A stretch of DNA of 64,000 bases from Longimicrobiales bacterium. Its GTDB lineage: Bacteria > Gemmatimonadota > Gemmatimonadetes > Longimicrobiales > Gaopeijiaceae. The position numbers were made by a program, and so were the translations under genes. The stretch covers positions 3,256,576 through 3,320,575 of the forward strand of contig OX639991.1 in the NCBI GenBank assembly GCA_951828585.1. Reading direction: 5' to 3'. Positions 41,101 to 49,872 of this stretch are shown here, one piece after another (within the stretch, counting starts at the first letter, position 1; every line of letters begins with the position of its first letter). The notes below the pieces were generated by a model, which worked only from the letters and a program-made list of their open reading frames with translations, searched no databases and had not been told where the DNA came from.

Positions 41101-41690
41101 GCAAGGCCGGTGGGCGGAAGTCGGACCGGCCGGATTCGGTAGGGGACTTTCCGGAGGATTTGGTTCGGAGCTGGGTTACGCAATACCGGAACAGGATGTT
41201 GCGTGCTGCCCATGGCTACGAAGGGCGGTTTGATGAAGATGTGGTCGGTCTGGCTGGCAATCGGGATGAGTGGAGTCGTCGGCCATCAACGGGTTGGTGT
41301 CCTGCTTCCCCCTCACGAGGACCTGACGCCAGGATCATCGCTTGTCCGGAACGATCCGATTCGTCCATCTCTTCGCACGGCGAATATGGCCGCCTGGAAT
41401 GTGAACTCTTGGCGGGCGGGGCGGCATGCAACACGAGCTCCGACCCTGAAGGTGGCCCAGACTGCAAGGTCGACGTGACCTTGGCCGGTCGAGTCTCGCC
41501 GGATGTGGATTCGGAACCGTGGCCCGAAGGAGTTGGTGGGGCGGCGGTGCCCCGACGGTTAACCTCGGCGGTCCATCTCGTCGGTTTTCCGGTGGCCCGG
41601 CACGAGTGTTCGAGCGCGATCATTCGACGCCGCTGCTCCTCGGAGCGAATCGCTGAACTGCGTTCGGGCCTTCGGCGTGTCACGATCTGA
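41097..41690 (+). CDS. Hypothetical protein, possibly frameshifted
   Basis: 197 residues, supported mainly by the ATGA overlap with the redoxin gene. The first 50 residues look coding (FPEDLVRSWVTQYRNRMLRA, HGYEGRFDEDVVGLAGNRDE). After that the composition becomes irregular. Another frame starting near 41224 encodes a signal-like segment, MKMWSVWLAIGMSGVVGHQ. A likely reading is a short first gene followed by a second small secreted protein, with a frameshift or decay between. No family recognised. Confidence 0.35.
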   Translation: MSKAGGRKSDRPDSVGDFPEDLVRSWVTQYRNRMLRAAHGYEGRFDEDVVGLAGNRDEWSRRPSTGWCPASPSRGPDARIIACPERSDSSISSHGEYGRLECELLAGGAACNTSSDPEGGPDCKVDVTLAGRVSPDVDSEPWPEGVGGAAVPRRLTSAVHLVGFPVARHECSSAIIRRRCSSERIAELRSGLRRVTI

Positions 41691-42020
41691 CGCCTTGGTC
41701 GGTGCCGCGCTGGCCTGTTTGTCCGCCGCCTCGCCCCTCTCGGGCACCGGGCAACCGGAGCAGTGGACATTGGAGCTCACCGTGACGATTGGCAGTGTGT
41801 TCGATGCGGAAACGGGACTCACGGCAGTAGGCGGCGTGATTGTCGAGGGCGACCGGCTGTTCGTGGCGCAACCGTATGAGCAACGCCTCAGGGTGTTCTC
41901 CCTCACCGGAGACTTCCTGGACTTCATCGGCCGCGACGGAGAAGGCCCAGGGGAGTTCCGGAGTGTTGATGGCATAGGCCTGCACGAAGGTTTGGTCTGG
42001 GTCCTGGCCGCTGTTGATAG
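41677..42020 (+). pseudogene. Truncated six-bladed beta-propeller protein
   Basis: From a GTG at 41677: a signal segment (ALVGAALACLSAASPLSG), then one propeller blade, GGVIVEGDRLFVAQPYEQRL and FSLTGDFLDFIGRDGEGPGE, with FRSVDGIGLHEGLVWVL. Such secreted propeller proteins normally run 350-400 residues. Here homology stops after about 110 residues, and the frame continues through a hairpin to 42126 without similarity. It is a 3'-deleted remnant. Confidence 0.65.
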
Positions 42021-42053
42021 AGTTCCCGGATTACCAGCTTCCGGAAAGAAAAG

Positions 42054-42074
42054 GGGGGGTGAGGCACACCCCCC
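42054..42074 (+). terminator. Hairpin upstream of the lipoprotein gene
   Basis: An 8-bp perfect stem, GGGGGGTG (42054-42061) and CACCCCCC (42067-42074), with a 5-base loop. It lies 49 bases before the lipoprotein ATG, whose Shine-Dalgarno is AAAGGAG. It could be a terminator of the truncated propeller transcript or a 5' structure of the lipoprotein mRNA. Confidence 0.45.
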
Positions 42075-42122
42075 GGGGTTGGTGGGAGACCCGATGACAT
42101 CCCACAGCAAAGGAGAAGTCCC

Positions 42123-43001
42123 ATGAGATCACAGACATGGATGGTCATTCCGCTGTTCGCCTTCCTGGCCGGATGCGGTCTGGAGGATGGAGCCAACATG
42201 GAGCCCGAACAGCCGGACAGGGAAGGCAACTGGGCCGCCGTCGAGCTGTACGAGACGGCCGGTCCGAACGGTGAGTGGGTGGCGGTGAGCGAAGCCGCGA
42301 TCAAGGCGGACAGGAATTGGATCCAGCCGGGTGAGGATGATGGATGGGAAAAGGTTCTGTGGACCGATCAGCCGGATGGCTCCCGTGAGCCCTATCGTCC
42401 CCTGGTACCCGGGTGGGTTCAGGAATTGCGACTGGAGAATGGGGGAGATTGGCCGGAATGGTTCGGGCCGGCTGAGCGTGCCTTCTACGGCAGTGCTGAT
42501 GCGGGGGACGTTGCGGCGTTTCGCAGTGGCAGATGCGGCAACCAGGAGGAGCCTGTTCTGTTCATGGAGACCCCCTACTCGGTTGCTCACATCAGCCAGT
42601 CCAAGCGGGGCCCCAACCGGGGCAGCGTCGCGTTCACGGTCGGAGCGGCGTAGGAGACGGCGATCAGCGTGCCTCCCGGCACCGAGCGCAACGAAGCTCG
42701 CCACCGGCTGGGTATTCACGGCACCTTGTCCGGCTTTGGCCCCGACAAGACCTATCCAGGCCACGGTACGGTGAGCCCGGGCTGCCAAACGGGGTTCCTC
42801 AAGTTCGTGTACGGGCAAATCCCAGCTGACCAGATCCATACCAAGACGACACTCTGCGTGGCGACCTCGACCTATCATTTCGCGGACAACGACTATATTC
42901 TCTGGTCTTGGGATGACGAAACCTGGACAGGTCTGCAGTGTATCGAAGTCTGCCCGGTCGACATGATGGATGCGGACGGCAATTGCGACCTCCACTACTG
43001 A
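42123..43001 (+). pseudogene. Lipoprotein gene interrupted by an in-frame TAG
   Basis: A lipoprotein signal (MVIPLFAFLAGCG, lipobox Cys18) opens a 292-codon frame interrupted by one TAG at codon 177 (42651-42653). On both sides the sequence is coherent: RGPNRGSVAFTVGAA before, and ETAISVPPGTERNEARHRL after, with a C-terminal part holding four Cys (CQTGFLK, LCVATSTYHF, CIEVCPVDMM). A GAG to TAG change would explain it. Without readthrough it yields a 176-residue lipoprotein; an in-frame ATG at 42729 is not available, although GTG 42669 could restart. No family recognised. It lies 14 bases upstream of another secreted protein. Confidence 0.7.
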
Positions 43002-43015
43002 GGAAAGGGATTCTC

Positions 43016-43408
43016 ATGAAAGCTCTCGTCTTCATCGCCCTTTTGGCCTGTGTCTCGGTTGGCGCCTCGGCGTTTTCAGAAACCGGGAGCGATGTCGAAA
43101 CCGCATGGGCGGATCTCCATGCCTGCCTCAAGCTGAACTCCGCCCAAATCGCCAAGCTCCATACCCACCTCCGGCAGATGGAAGATCATGCCGCCGGGCT
43201 GGCGGAGAACCCCGGCGTCTTGCCGGCGGACAGCTTGTCGCGTGAAATGCGGAAACAGAGCAGGGATCTCAGGCAACTCTACGCCGAACAGGATCTCCGG
43301 TATGCCCGGACCATGAACGCGATGGAGCGCTTCCGCGATGCTGTCGATGCGGAGATGCCATTTGATGAATCCAAGGTGGGGAGGTGTCCGGAGGGGAGGG
43401 GAGTATGA
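43016..43408 (+). CDS. Small secreted helical protein
   Basis: 130 residues from ATG 43016 with GAGGAAAGG upstream. Signal peptide KALVFIALLACVSVGASAFS with cleavage near residue 20. The mature part is helical and charged (LNSAQIAKLHTHLRQMEDHA, EMRKQSRDLRQLYAEQDLRY), with a conserved-looking WADLHACLKL. It resembles small periplasmic helical proteins but no family is claimed. It is last in its group, followed by a strong hairpin. Confidence 0.72.
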   Translation: MKALVFIALLACVSVGASAFSETGSDVETAWADLHACLKLNSAQIAKLHTHLRQMEDHAAGLAENPGVLPADSLSREMRKQSRDLRQLYAEQDLRYARTMNAMERFRDAVDAEMPFDESKVGRCPEGRGV

Positions 43409-43440
43409 TCCCGGGCTCTTTGACGGGTTAGCTTTTTGAG

Positions 43441-43478
43441 CGCCCCCCCGCTGGCTTTTGGGCCGGAGGGGGGGCGTT
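43441..43478 (+). terminator. Terminator hairpin after the secreted-protein group
   Basis: A 14-base stem (43441-43454 with 43463-43476; 12 of 14 pair as Watson-Crick) with an 8-base loop and TT tail, 33 bases after the stop at 43408. Confidence 0.7.
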
Positions 43479-43489
43479 AGTCCCGGACG

Positions 43490-43691
43490 AGATCGCGGTA
43501 CTCAAGGGGTTCGGTTTCGAGGATCCTGATCAGCGTGTCGCGGAAGATGTGAGGGTTCAGGCGGTTATTGAACCGCCATGTGGACATCGCCGACGATCCA
43601 CGTGGCCGGTGTGGTGGCGGACCTGCTCGTGTTTCCGGGTCTCCGTCTCGAGGTCGACGTAGGAGCGCAGCTCGTCGGTGTAGATCACTGG
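43490..43691 (-). pseudogene. Remnant of an ISXO2/IS1595-type transposase
   Basis: On the minus strand: VIYTDELRSYVDLETETRKH with QVRHHTGHVD, then after an internal deletion and frame change RFNNRLNPHIFRDTLIRILE. This matches the end of ISXO2-like DDE transposases (YTDE, then the FRFNNR motif) with the EGFWS-type middle missing. The fragment stops at 43691 where an IS3 element was inserted. Confidence 0.75.
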
Positions 43692-43860
43692 ACCTGCCCC
43701 GCTGTTACGGACGGTTAGTTGTTGGGGTTGATGGTGTCTGATAATGGCTTCTTTTTCTCGCTTTTCCAACGGTGGAGAGGGGTAACGAGCGACCCCGACG
43801 AAGCGAGCAGGCCGGAGAAGCCCGGAGAGCTTCGGCCGCCCCCGGCGCTGCAGGTTCGCT

Positions 43861-44590
43861 TCAGGCCGCATGGTTGAGTTTCTCGAAGTCCGCCGGCGAT
43901 TCGTAGCCGAGCGCGGAGTGGAGCCGGCGGGTGTTGTAGAAGCCCTCGATGAATTGGAAGACTTCACGCCGCGCCTTGGCCACCGTCGGAAAACGCCGCC
44001 GGTCGATGAGTTCGCACTCGAGCGTGGCGAAAAAGCTCTCGCACATCGCGTTGCTGGCGGCGGCGGACCGCCATCTCCAGCGCGGCCCCCACCAGCTCGG
44101 CCTTCATGTGGGGTGCCATCGCCCAGCCGACGATCCGCCGGCTCCAGGCATCGAGCACCACGGCGAGGTACAGCCAGCCGGTCCAGGTGGGCACGTACGT
44201 GATGTCCGCCACCCACAGCTGGTCGGGACCCTTGGCCGAGAAGTTCCGGTTCACGAGGTCCGGCGCGGGCTTGGCCTTGGCGTCCCTCTTCGTCGTGCCC
44301 GTCTTGAATCGTCTCCGCGTCACGCCCTCGATGTCCAGCTCCCTCATCAGGCGTGCCACTCGCTTCCGGCTCACACGCTCGCCGTCGCCCACGAGCGCCG
44401 CGTGGATCCGCGGGCAGCCGTAGGTCTCGTCGCTGTCGCGCCAGATCGCCTTGATCCTGACCTTGAGCTCGGAGTCTCGTCCCGCTCGCGCCGAGGGCGG
44501 TCGGTTCAGCCAGCCGTAGTACCCGCTGGGGGAGAGACCCAGCACCCGGCACATGGCCGCAAGCGGGAAGGTGGCCCGGTACGCCTTCAT
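43861..44590 (-). pseudogene. IS3 OrfB with internal deletion
   Basis: From ATG 44590 the frame reads AAMCRVLGLSPSGYYGWLNR, then the first catalytic Asp in LWVADITYVPTWTGWLYLAV. Near 44058 the frame changes. The 3' part continues in another frame as MCESFFATLECELIDRRRFP and FYNTRRLHSALGYESPADFE. The block with the second Asp (normally HSDRGSQY through YDNA) is missing. Catalysis is therefore impossible. The ATG overlaps the orfA stop. Confidence 0.87.
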
Positions 44591-44904
44591 GAACGCATAC
44601 CCCCGCCTGGGATCGATTCGCTCTCCCTCGCGAACCAGGCCGCGGCTTTTTTTAGGATGTCCCGCTCCATCCTGAGCCGCTTGACTTCCCGCTTCAGCTC
44701 CCTCATCTCCTTGCGTGCCTCCGTCGTCAGACCGTCACTGCGCCGGCCCTCGTCCAGGTCCGCCTGCTTGACCCAGTTCCGGATCGTCTGCTGCGAAGGC
44801 TCGAACTCGCGTGCGAGAGACCCCGGACTACGCCCGGCTCTCACCAGCTCGACGATACGTTCCTTGTACTCGGGCGGATACCGCCCTCGTCTTCTTCCCG
44901 CCAT
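44587..44904 (-). CDS. IS3 OrfA (second IS3 element)
   Basis: 105 residues. The HTH is in LVRAGRSPGSLAREFEPSQQ and TIRNWVKQADLDEG; the coiled C-terminal helix is EMRELKREVKRLRMERDILK. An A-rich slippery run at the KK codons (ILKKAAAW) is a probable -1 frameshift site. The frame is intact, unlike its orfB. Confidence 0.88.
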   Translation of the reverse strand: MAGRRRGRYPPEYKERIVELVRAGRSPGSLAREFEPSQQTIRNWVKQADLDEGRRSDGLTTEARKEMRELKREVKRLRMERDILKKAAAWFARESESIPGGGMRS

Positions 44905-44994
44905 GACTCACCTCCTTGGTTGAACCCAATGGAAAGGTGTCCGTCATAGCGGGGCAACTCCACACCTCCGCCTCGGGTCAAGGAGGTTCGGGCA

Positions 44995-45315
44995 GTGGTC
45001 GCGGAGATTCTGGGAACAACGGATCGGAAGGCTGGCGGGTCGTGGCTGCGGGATCCAGAGGCGGTCGCGGCGGCAGCGGCAGAGACCATTACCGGGAAGA
45101 TCGCGATCATGGTGCGTGAAGCTACGCGGGCGGCGGTGGCGCTCGAAGCGGGCGACATGGCCGAAGAGTTGATAAAGCGGCTCGTACCGGAGGCCGTTCC
45201 AGCCGCGCGAAAGGCTGTGGAGGAGGCGTTGGGCACTCGGTCGAAACGGGAAGCGGCGGGACCTCGCGGAAGCGCGTCAACAGCAGCGCGTGAAGTGGCG
45301 CGGAAAGCGGTCTAG
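44995..45315 (+). CDS. Hypothetical Ala-rich helical protein
   Basis: 106 residues from a GTG with AAGGAGG eight bases upstream. Almost entirely helical (DPEAVAAAAAETITGKIAIM, EATRAAVALEAGDMAEELIK, PEAVPAARKAVEEALG) with a basic C-terminus. No cysteines and no signal. The Shine-Dalgarno match is the best evidence that it is real. No family recognised. Confidence 0.45.
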   Translation: MVAEILGTTDRKAGGSWLRDPEAVAAAAAETITGKIAIMVREATRAAVALEAGDMAEELIKRLVPEAVPAARKAVEEALGTRSKREAAGPRGSASTAAREVARKAV

Positions 45316-45467
45316 TGAATGGGGCCGGGGGGCATCCACCCAACCGCCACCGCCATAGCGGCTTCGATGGTACAACCCTCTTGGATTGCGCCGACTTGGA
45401 CCCTCGACCAACGGTCTCCTTGACCAGCGTGTGGCACCACGGAGGCCCGTTGTGACCGCAGTTGCCA

Positions 45468-46248
45468 CTACAGGAAAGCCACGGTGCCGACGAGTAGAGT
45501 CAACAAGACAATGATCGCCGCAGCCCCAAGGCAACCGCCGCCTTGGCTTTGCCCCGATTTCAGCCTGTCAATGGCCTCGCTAGCATGCCGCCTGGTCTTG
45601 ACGCGGGACGGGTTGCCGCCCAAGTCGCTAATGTAGTCCAGTTGTTTTCGCGCCGGAGGCAAGTCCTCCATCCCCGACCAGCGATCACCGGGTGCCTGCT
45701 CTACCGTGGAGGAGCGCGTCCGATTGGAGTATGCCAGCCATGGACGCCGTGGCGACAGCGTCGTTGAGTGGATCGTGAATCTTGTCGGCAAACCGCCCGA
45801 GCGACATCCTTCCATGGCGTTTCGCAAGGAGGGGCGGTAGCCCCATGCCTCGCGGAGTGCACGCTGGACGCAGCAGCTCCGCTTCCGCTGGAAGCTCTTG
45901 AAGCCATGCCTCTTGAGTTCGGCGTTCAGGATCCGCTTGTCGAAGCTCACATTGAAGCCGACCAGAGGTCGGTCTGCCATGAAGTGCGTGAGTTGCTCCG
46001 CGATCTCGACGAAGTTCCCCAAGTCACTAACGTCCGTGTCGCGTATCCCGTGAACCCTCGTCGCGGCTGCCGGGATGGGCACGCCGGGATGGACGACAAC
46101 CTCCAAGGTCTTGGCGTCGTGTCTCTCTCCCCTTCTGAGATCGACCAGCACAACAGTCAAACGAGACTATCCGATCCTGTTGCGAATCTGTCCCCGTGGC
46201 CTCGCAATCGATGACCGCCACCTCGCCGAGCGTTTCAAACGGATGCAT
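45468..46248 (-). pseudogene. DnaQ-like 3'-5' exonuclease with three frameshifts
   Basis: The exonuclease motifs are readable only across frames. Exo I GEVAVIDCEATGTDSQQD from ATG 46248; a frame change near 46155 to VVLVDLRRGERHDAKT and Exo II PLVGFNVSFDKRILNAEL; a second near 45825 to Exo III DKIHDPLNDAVATASMAGIL; a third near 45700 back to QLDYISDLGGNPSRVKTRRH. It ends in a membrane helix (GAAAIIVLLTLLVGTVAFL). Metal-binding Asp/Glu residues are intact in each piece, so decay is recent. The presence of a C-terminal anchor is unusual for this family. Confidence 0.8.
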
Positions 46249-46311
46249 CGGGCTCCTTGCTCATCCCATTAGTCCATGTAAGGTCAGACCACCCGATCCG
46301 AAGAAGGGGCC

Positions 46312-47547
46312 TTAGGATGCCATTTTGCAAGGATCATCGCTCCGAACCCTCCGCCGCCACGCTAGGGGCCCCGGGGCTGGGGCGGTCGGGAAGTAATGCG
46401 GGTCATGCTCCGGCCACGCTCCCTGATCTCCCGCGCCGCCCGCTTGATGTCGGGTCAGCGGTTCGCGCTTCTCCGCGTCCCGCAAGCCCTTTCGGTAGCC
46501 CTCTCTCGCCCTCCGCTCGATCTCCCGGGCGCTGTCGCCGTGCGCCTTGCCCAGCGTGGCCCGCTCGCCCTTGTGGGACCGGTCGAGATCCTTGCGCCAG
46601 CCCTCGACCAGGTCCTCCCGGCCCCGGCCCGCCCCGACCAGCCCCCGCAACGAGCGCTCGGTTCGCCAGATCCGGAGTCGGCCGCGTAGGGTGCGGCTCT
46701 CCCGGTCCAGCCTCTGCCGCATGTCCTCCTGCCGCTTATGCGGCTCGGCCCATTCCTTGCGCGCCTGGGTTTCGAGGCGCCAGAACCCCAGCCAGCGGCG
46801 ATCCTCGACCTGCTCCCAAAGCCGCGCCTCGGCGCGCCGCCAGTCTTCCATGTCGACCCGCTCTTCGTCGCCCGGCCCGGTCGCCCGCCGCGTCCGTCCG
46901 GGCAGCATGCCTTCGCGGCGGAAGCGCCCCCAGTGAAGCGGCCGGTCCCATATGGGGCGAAGCACCTCCTCGCCCGCCCGGCGCCGCGCGTTGTTCTTGG
47001 CCCGCCTCTCGACCCGGATCCGGCCCTGTTCCCGCTCGTAGCCCTCGGCACAGCGCGACAGCCGGAGCTCGCTGTTGCCGAGCTTCGCCGCCTTCCCGGT
47101 CTCCGGATCGACCCGGTTGGCGATCACGTGGAAGTGGGGGTGCCGGGTGTCGTCGTGCGCGACGATCAGCGCCTCATGGCCCTCCAGCCCCGGCGTCTGC
47201 AAGGTCCCGTCCACCGCCCGGCTCATGTCCCTCCTGTCGGGCGTCTCGTCCTGAGCCCAGCTGAGCGACTAGCTAGCTAGCTAGTGCTAGTGCAGGACCG
47301 GCTTCGCCAGCTTGCGCCCCCTTAGCGCCCCGCCTGCCAGCCGCTTGAGGTCGGGGGCCGCCTTCGCGGTCGCAGCCATCAGCCGCGCCGCCCGCTCCGG
47401 CCGGATCGTCGCAAGGTTCCGGGTGTCGGTCCACCCGATCCGATCCGAAGTCTCCGGACGGCGGTCGTCCGGCTGCGGGGCGTCGTGCAAGCAGTACGCC
47501 GCGACTCCGGCAAACGAGCGCCCCAGTCCGTTGATCTTCGGGATCAT
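46312..47547 (-). pseudogene. MobA-type relaxase split by a stop-codon insert
   Basis: From ATG 47547: MIPKINGLGRSFAGVAAYCL (candidate catalytic Tyr18), IGWTDTRNLATIRPERAARL, and KPVLH. Then seven extra codons with three TAG stops (47269-47289). The same frame resumes SLSWAQDETPDRRDMSRAVD and the His-rich metal site DDTRHPHFHVIANRVDPE, followed by a long Arg/Glu-rich helical tail. Intact relatives read LHYSLSW at this point, so the insert is +18 nt. An ATG at 47226 could start the 304-residue C-part, but without the catalytic Tyr. Relaxases nick oriT to start conjugative mobilisation. Confidence 0.82.
47266..47290. repeat. (CTAG)4 tract creating stops in the relaxase
   Basis: Four uninterrupted CTAG units at 47269-47284 with another CTAG two bases on (47287-47290). 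CTAG is self-complementary and, repeated, gives a TAG stop in every frame on both strands. CTAG is also the IS1182 target found at 36213. Confidence 0.92.
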
Positions 47548-47572
47548 CGGTCCAGCGCCTCGCCGGTTAAGG

Positions 47573-47896
47573 TTAAGAGACCCCCCCCGCGAGTTCGCCC
47601 ACCCGCTCGACGGCCTCCAGCGTCCCGGCCGGTGCCGAGGCCCCGGAGTTCGGCGCACGGGCGATCTGGTTGAGGTTCACGCCGATCCGCTGAAGTTCGA
47701 CCCGCTCCCTAGCGCCGAGACGGTGAACGGCCGCCTCGCGGACCGGCTGCCCCAGCTCCCTGCGGCGCATGTAGCTGCCCTTCGTCATGCGGGCCGCTCC
47801 GGCCCGCTCGGCAATCTCCGCGGCCTCCGCGGTTGTGACGCGCACGCTGATCGCGCGGCTCCTGCGTTCGGCCTCGGGCTGCCGGGGACGGACCAT
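47573..47896 (-). CDS. MobC-like mobilisation accessory protein
   Basis: 107 residues. N-terminal ribbon-helix-helix-like strand (SRAISVRVTTAEAAEIAERA) and the MobC signature near the end (ELQRIGVNLNQIARAPNSG). MobC proteins bind oriT and help the relaxase melt it. The gene ends 26 bases before the relaxase ATG in the same direction. The 308 bases upstream (47897-48204) contain no supported gene; they could hold oriT next to mobC, and the part from about 48000 may belong to the IS110 element. Confidence 0.8.
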   Translation of the reverse strand: MVRPRQPEAERRSRAISVRVTTAEAAEIAERAGAARMTKGSYMRRRELGQPVREAAVHRLGARERVELQRIGVNLNQIARAPNSGASAPAGTLEAVERVGELAGGVS

Positions 47897-48204
47897 GTCG
47901 GGGGGCCTCCTTGTGGGCGCGGGATGTCGTTGCGGGGGTCCGGGGGTGCGTGACGCCAGCGTTCTGGAGGACGGGTTCGAGGGTGCGGTCAGGTGCTGTC
48001 ATCTATCCGGCCTGTTCGTGCGGCATGTCATAATCCGCTGGCCTGAATGGAGATACGCGGACCGAGTCCAAATCACACATCTGCAAGCTGGATGCTCTGT
48101 GTTTTCGCCCTGGCTTTCCCGATCCCGTCTCGTTGACCGTTTGCCCATACCTGTTTCGTCCGTCCTGTCCACGTCCCCGACAGCTGCTTCCATTGCCGCT
48201 CCGT

Positions 48205-49237
48205 TCAGGCAGCGGCGGCTGCGGTGTGAAGCCGGTAGACCTCCTTCTTCGTCGAGAGTGTCCATACGATGCGTGCCGTCCTGTTGGCGAGGGCCACCAA
48301 GACCAGCATCCTGGGCTTGCGCTCCAACATGCTGGCCAGCCACGGATCCGCCGTCTTGCCACGTCGGATCGCGCTCTGGATGACGGCCATCGCCCCCGAG
48401 ATCAGCAGTCGCCTTAGGTCGCGCTGACCCATCTTCGATATCCTGCCAAGCCTCGGCTTGCCCCCGGTCGTGTGCTGCTTGGGCACGAGGCCGAGCCACG
48501 CCGAGAAGTCGCGCCCGCGCCGGGAACTTTCCATCGGTGGCGCGAAGGCTTGGATGGCCAGCGCCGTGACCGGCCCGATTCCCGGGATCGTCATCAGTCG
48601 CGCCGCCTCCTCGTCCTCCCGCGCCGCCGCCAGCAGCTCGACGCTCAGTCCATCGATCCTCTCGTCCAGCTCGTGGATCCGTTCGAGCAGCAGCCCACCC
48701 AGTTCGACGACGGCCTCCGGCAGGCCGGAGCCTCCATCGTCGAGCGCTCCGGCCAGTCGCTCGATCCGGGCGACGCCCCGAGGAGCCACGACGCCGAACT
48801 CGGCCAGGTGACTCCGCAGTGCATTGATGATCTGCGTGCGCTGGCGCACCAGCACGTCGCGGGTCCGAAAGAGCATCGCCCGCGCTTGCTGCCCTTCCGT
48901 CTTGACCTCCACGGAGTTCATGGTCGGCCGCTGCGCCGCTTCCGTGATCGCCTCCGCGTCGGCCGCGTCGTTCTTGTGATCTCTTGACGAACGGCTTGAC
49001 GTAGACCGGCGGAACCAACCGCACCTCGTGGCCGAGCGCCATGATCTCCCGGCCCCAGTAGTGGGCGCTGGCGCACGCTTCCATCGCCACCACACACCGC
49101 GGCCGGGCGGCGAGAAACCCCAGAAGCCTCGCCCGGCTCAGCTTCTTGCGGTACGCCACCGATCCGTCGGCCTTCGCGCCGTGGACCTGAATGGTGTTCT
49201 TTGCCAGATCGATCCCGATGACGTTAGCCTCCTCCAT
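48205..49237 (-). pseudogene. IS110 family transposase with one frameshift
   Basis: From ATG 49237: VIGIDLAKNTIQVHGAKADG, AMEACASAHYWGREIMALGH and PPVYVKPFVKRS. One extra base near 48978 shifts the frame; the DEDD motif KNDAADAEAITEAAQ then continues in the other frame through MTIPGIGPVTALAIQAFAPP, SAWLGLVPKQHTTGGKPRLG and KMGQRDLRRLLISGA to the stop at 48205. All DEDD acidic residues and the C-terminal Ser region are present, so one base repairs it. IS110 elements lack inverted repeats, so the ends are not fixed. Confidence 0.88.
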
Positions 49238-49238
49238 A

Positions 49239-49317
49239 GGACGCCTCCTCCCTCAGATGGTCGGTAAGTACGAAGTACCATCTTGGCACATTGTGATGCC
49301 GTCGGGAGGGGGCGTCC
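49239..49317 (-). ncRNA. Hairpin 5' of the IS110 transposase, possible bridge-RNA segment
   Basis: A 14-base outer stem (49239-49252 with 49304-49317, one G-U pair) encloses an inner stem AGATGGT/ACCATCT (49255-49261, 49277-49283). It begins two bases from the transposase start. IS110 elements encode a structured bridge RNA in a non-coding end; this is the most structured stretch flanking the gene. The target- and donor-binding loops cannot be assigned by eye, and the roughly 200 bases after the gene are an alternative location. Confidence 0.35.
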
Positions 49318-49319
49318 AC

Positions 49320-49872
49320 TCCATCACATCTGGTTCCCCGGAAACCCGCAAACTGCGGGCCTAGCGAGCGGCGATCAGCCGCTCAGCCCCCGAGGCCGCG
49401 ACGGCGGCTGCCCCGGAGGCCATGATCACCCCCTCGGCGCGGGAGTCCGACGCACGGAATCCGTGGGTCGCCGGAATCGCCACGACGTACAGTCGGGGGA
49501 CCGTTTCGGGCGGTGTCAACAACCGCCGAAACGGCGATGTCCGACGGCTTCCAGAGCCGTCCCAAAGGCGAACCGGCCTCCGCCAGCGGCGCCTCCGTCG
49601 CCAGCGTCCAACCGGTGCTCGATGTGGTCGGGCCTGAGGTCCAGCGCCTCGTCCGGAGTCGTGCGCGCCATGGCTTGGAATTCGTGAAGGGTCACCCGAA
49701 TCGCTCGGGATGTCCAGCACCCGAAACGCGCCCTATGGAGTGGCGACCCGGGGCTGGCGAGGGGCTCGGCCCCTTCGAATCCCAACCGACCCGCGCTACG
49801 GACTGTCGGGGGACACCGCCTCCCGAACCCGTTGGCGGTGTCCCCGTCCCTGACGTCGGCCTCCCCTGGGCA
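49320..49872. other. No supported gene; degenerate sequence
   Basis: Short open stretches exist on both strands. A few minus-strand pieces have protein-like composition (RLYVVAIPATHGFRASDSRA at about 49420-49480; ARTTPDEALDLRPDHIEHRL at about 49610-49670) but lie in different frames. This looks like a decayed gene that I cannot identify. Confidence 0.3.

Larger units (their letters stand above)
43689..44962 (-). mobile_element. IS3 family element inserted in the ISXO2-type remnant
   Basis: 1274 bp. Inverted repeats share TGGA, TGCCCCGCT and ACGGAC in order at both ends (43689-43712; complement 44939-44962). A 3-bp duplication CAC flanks it (43686-43688, 44963-44965). It is unrelated in its ends to the IS3 element at 12526. 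Its orfB has an internal deletion, so it cannot move by itself. Confidence 0.87.
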
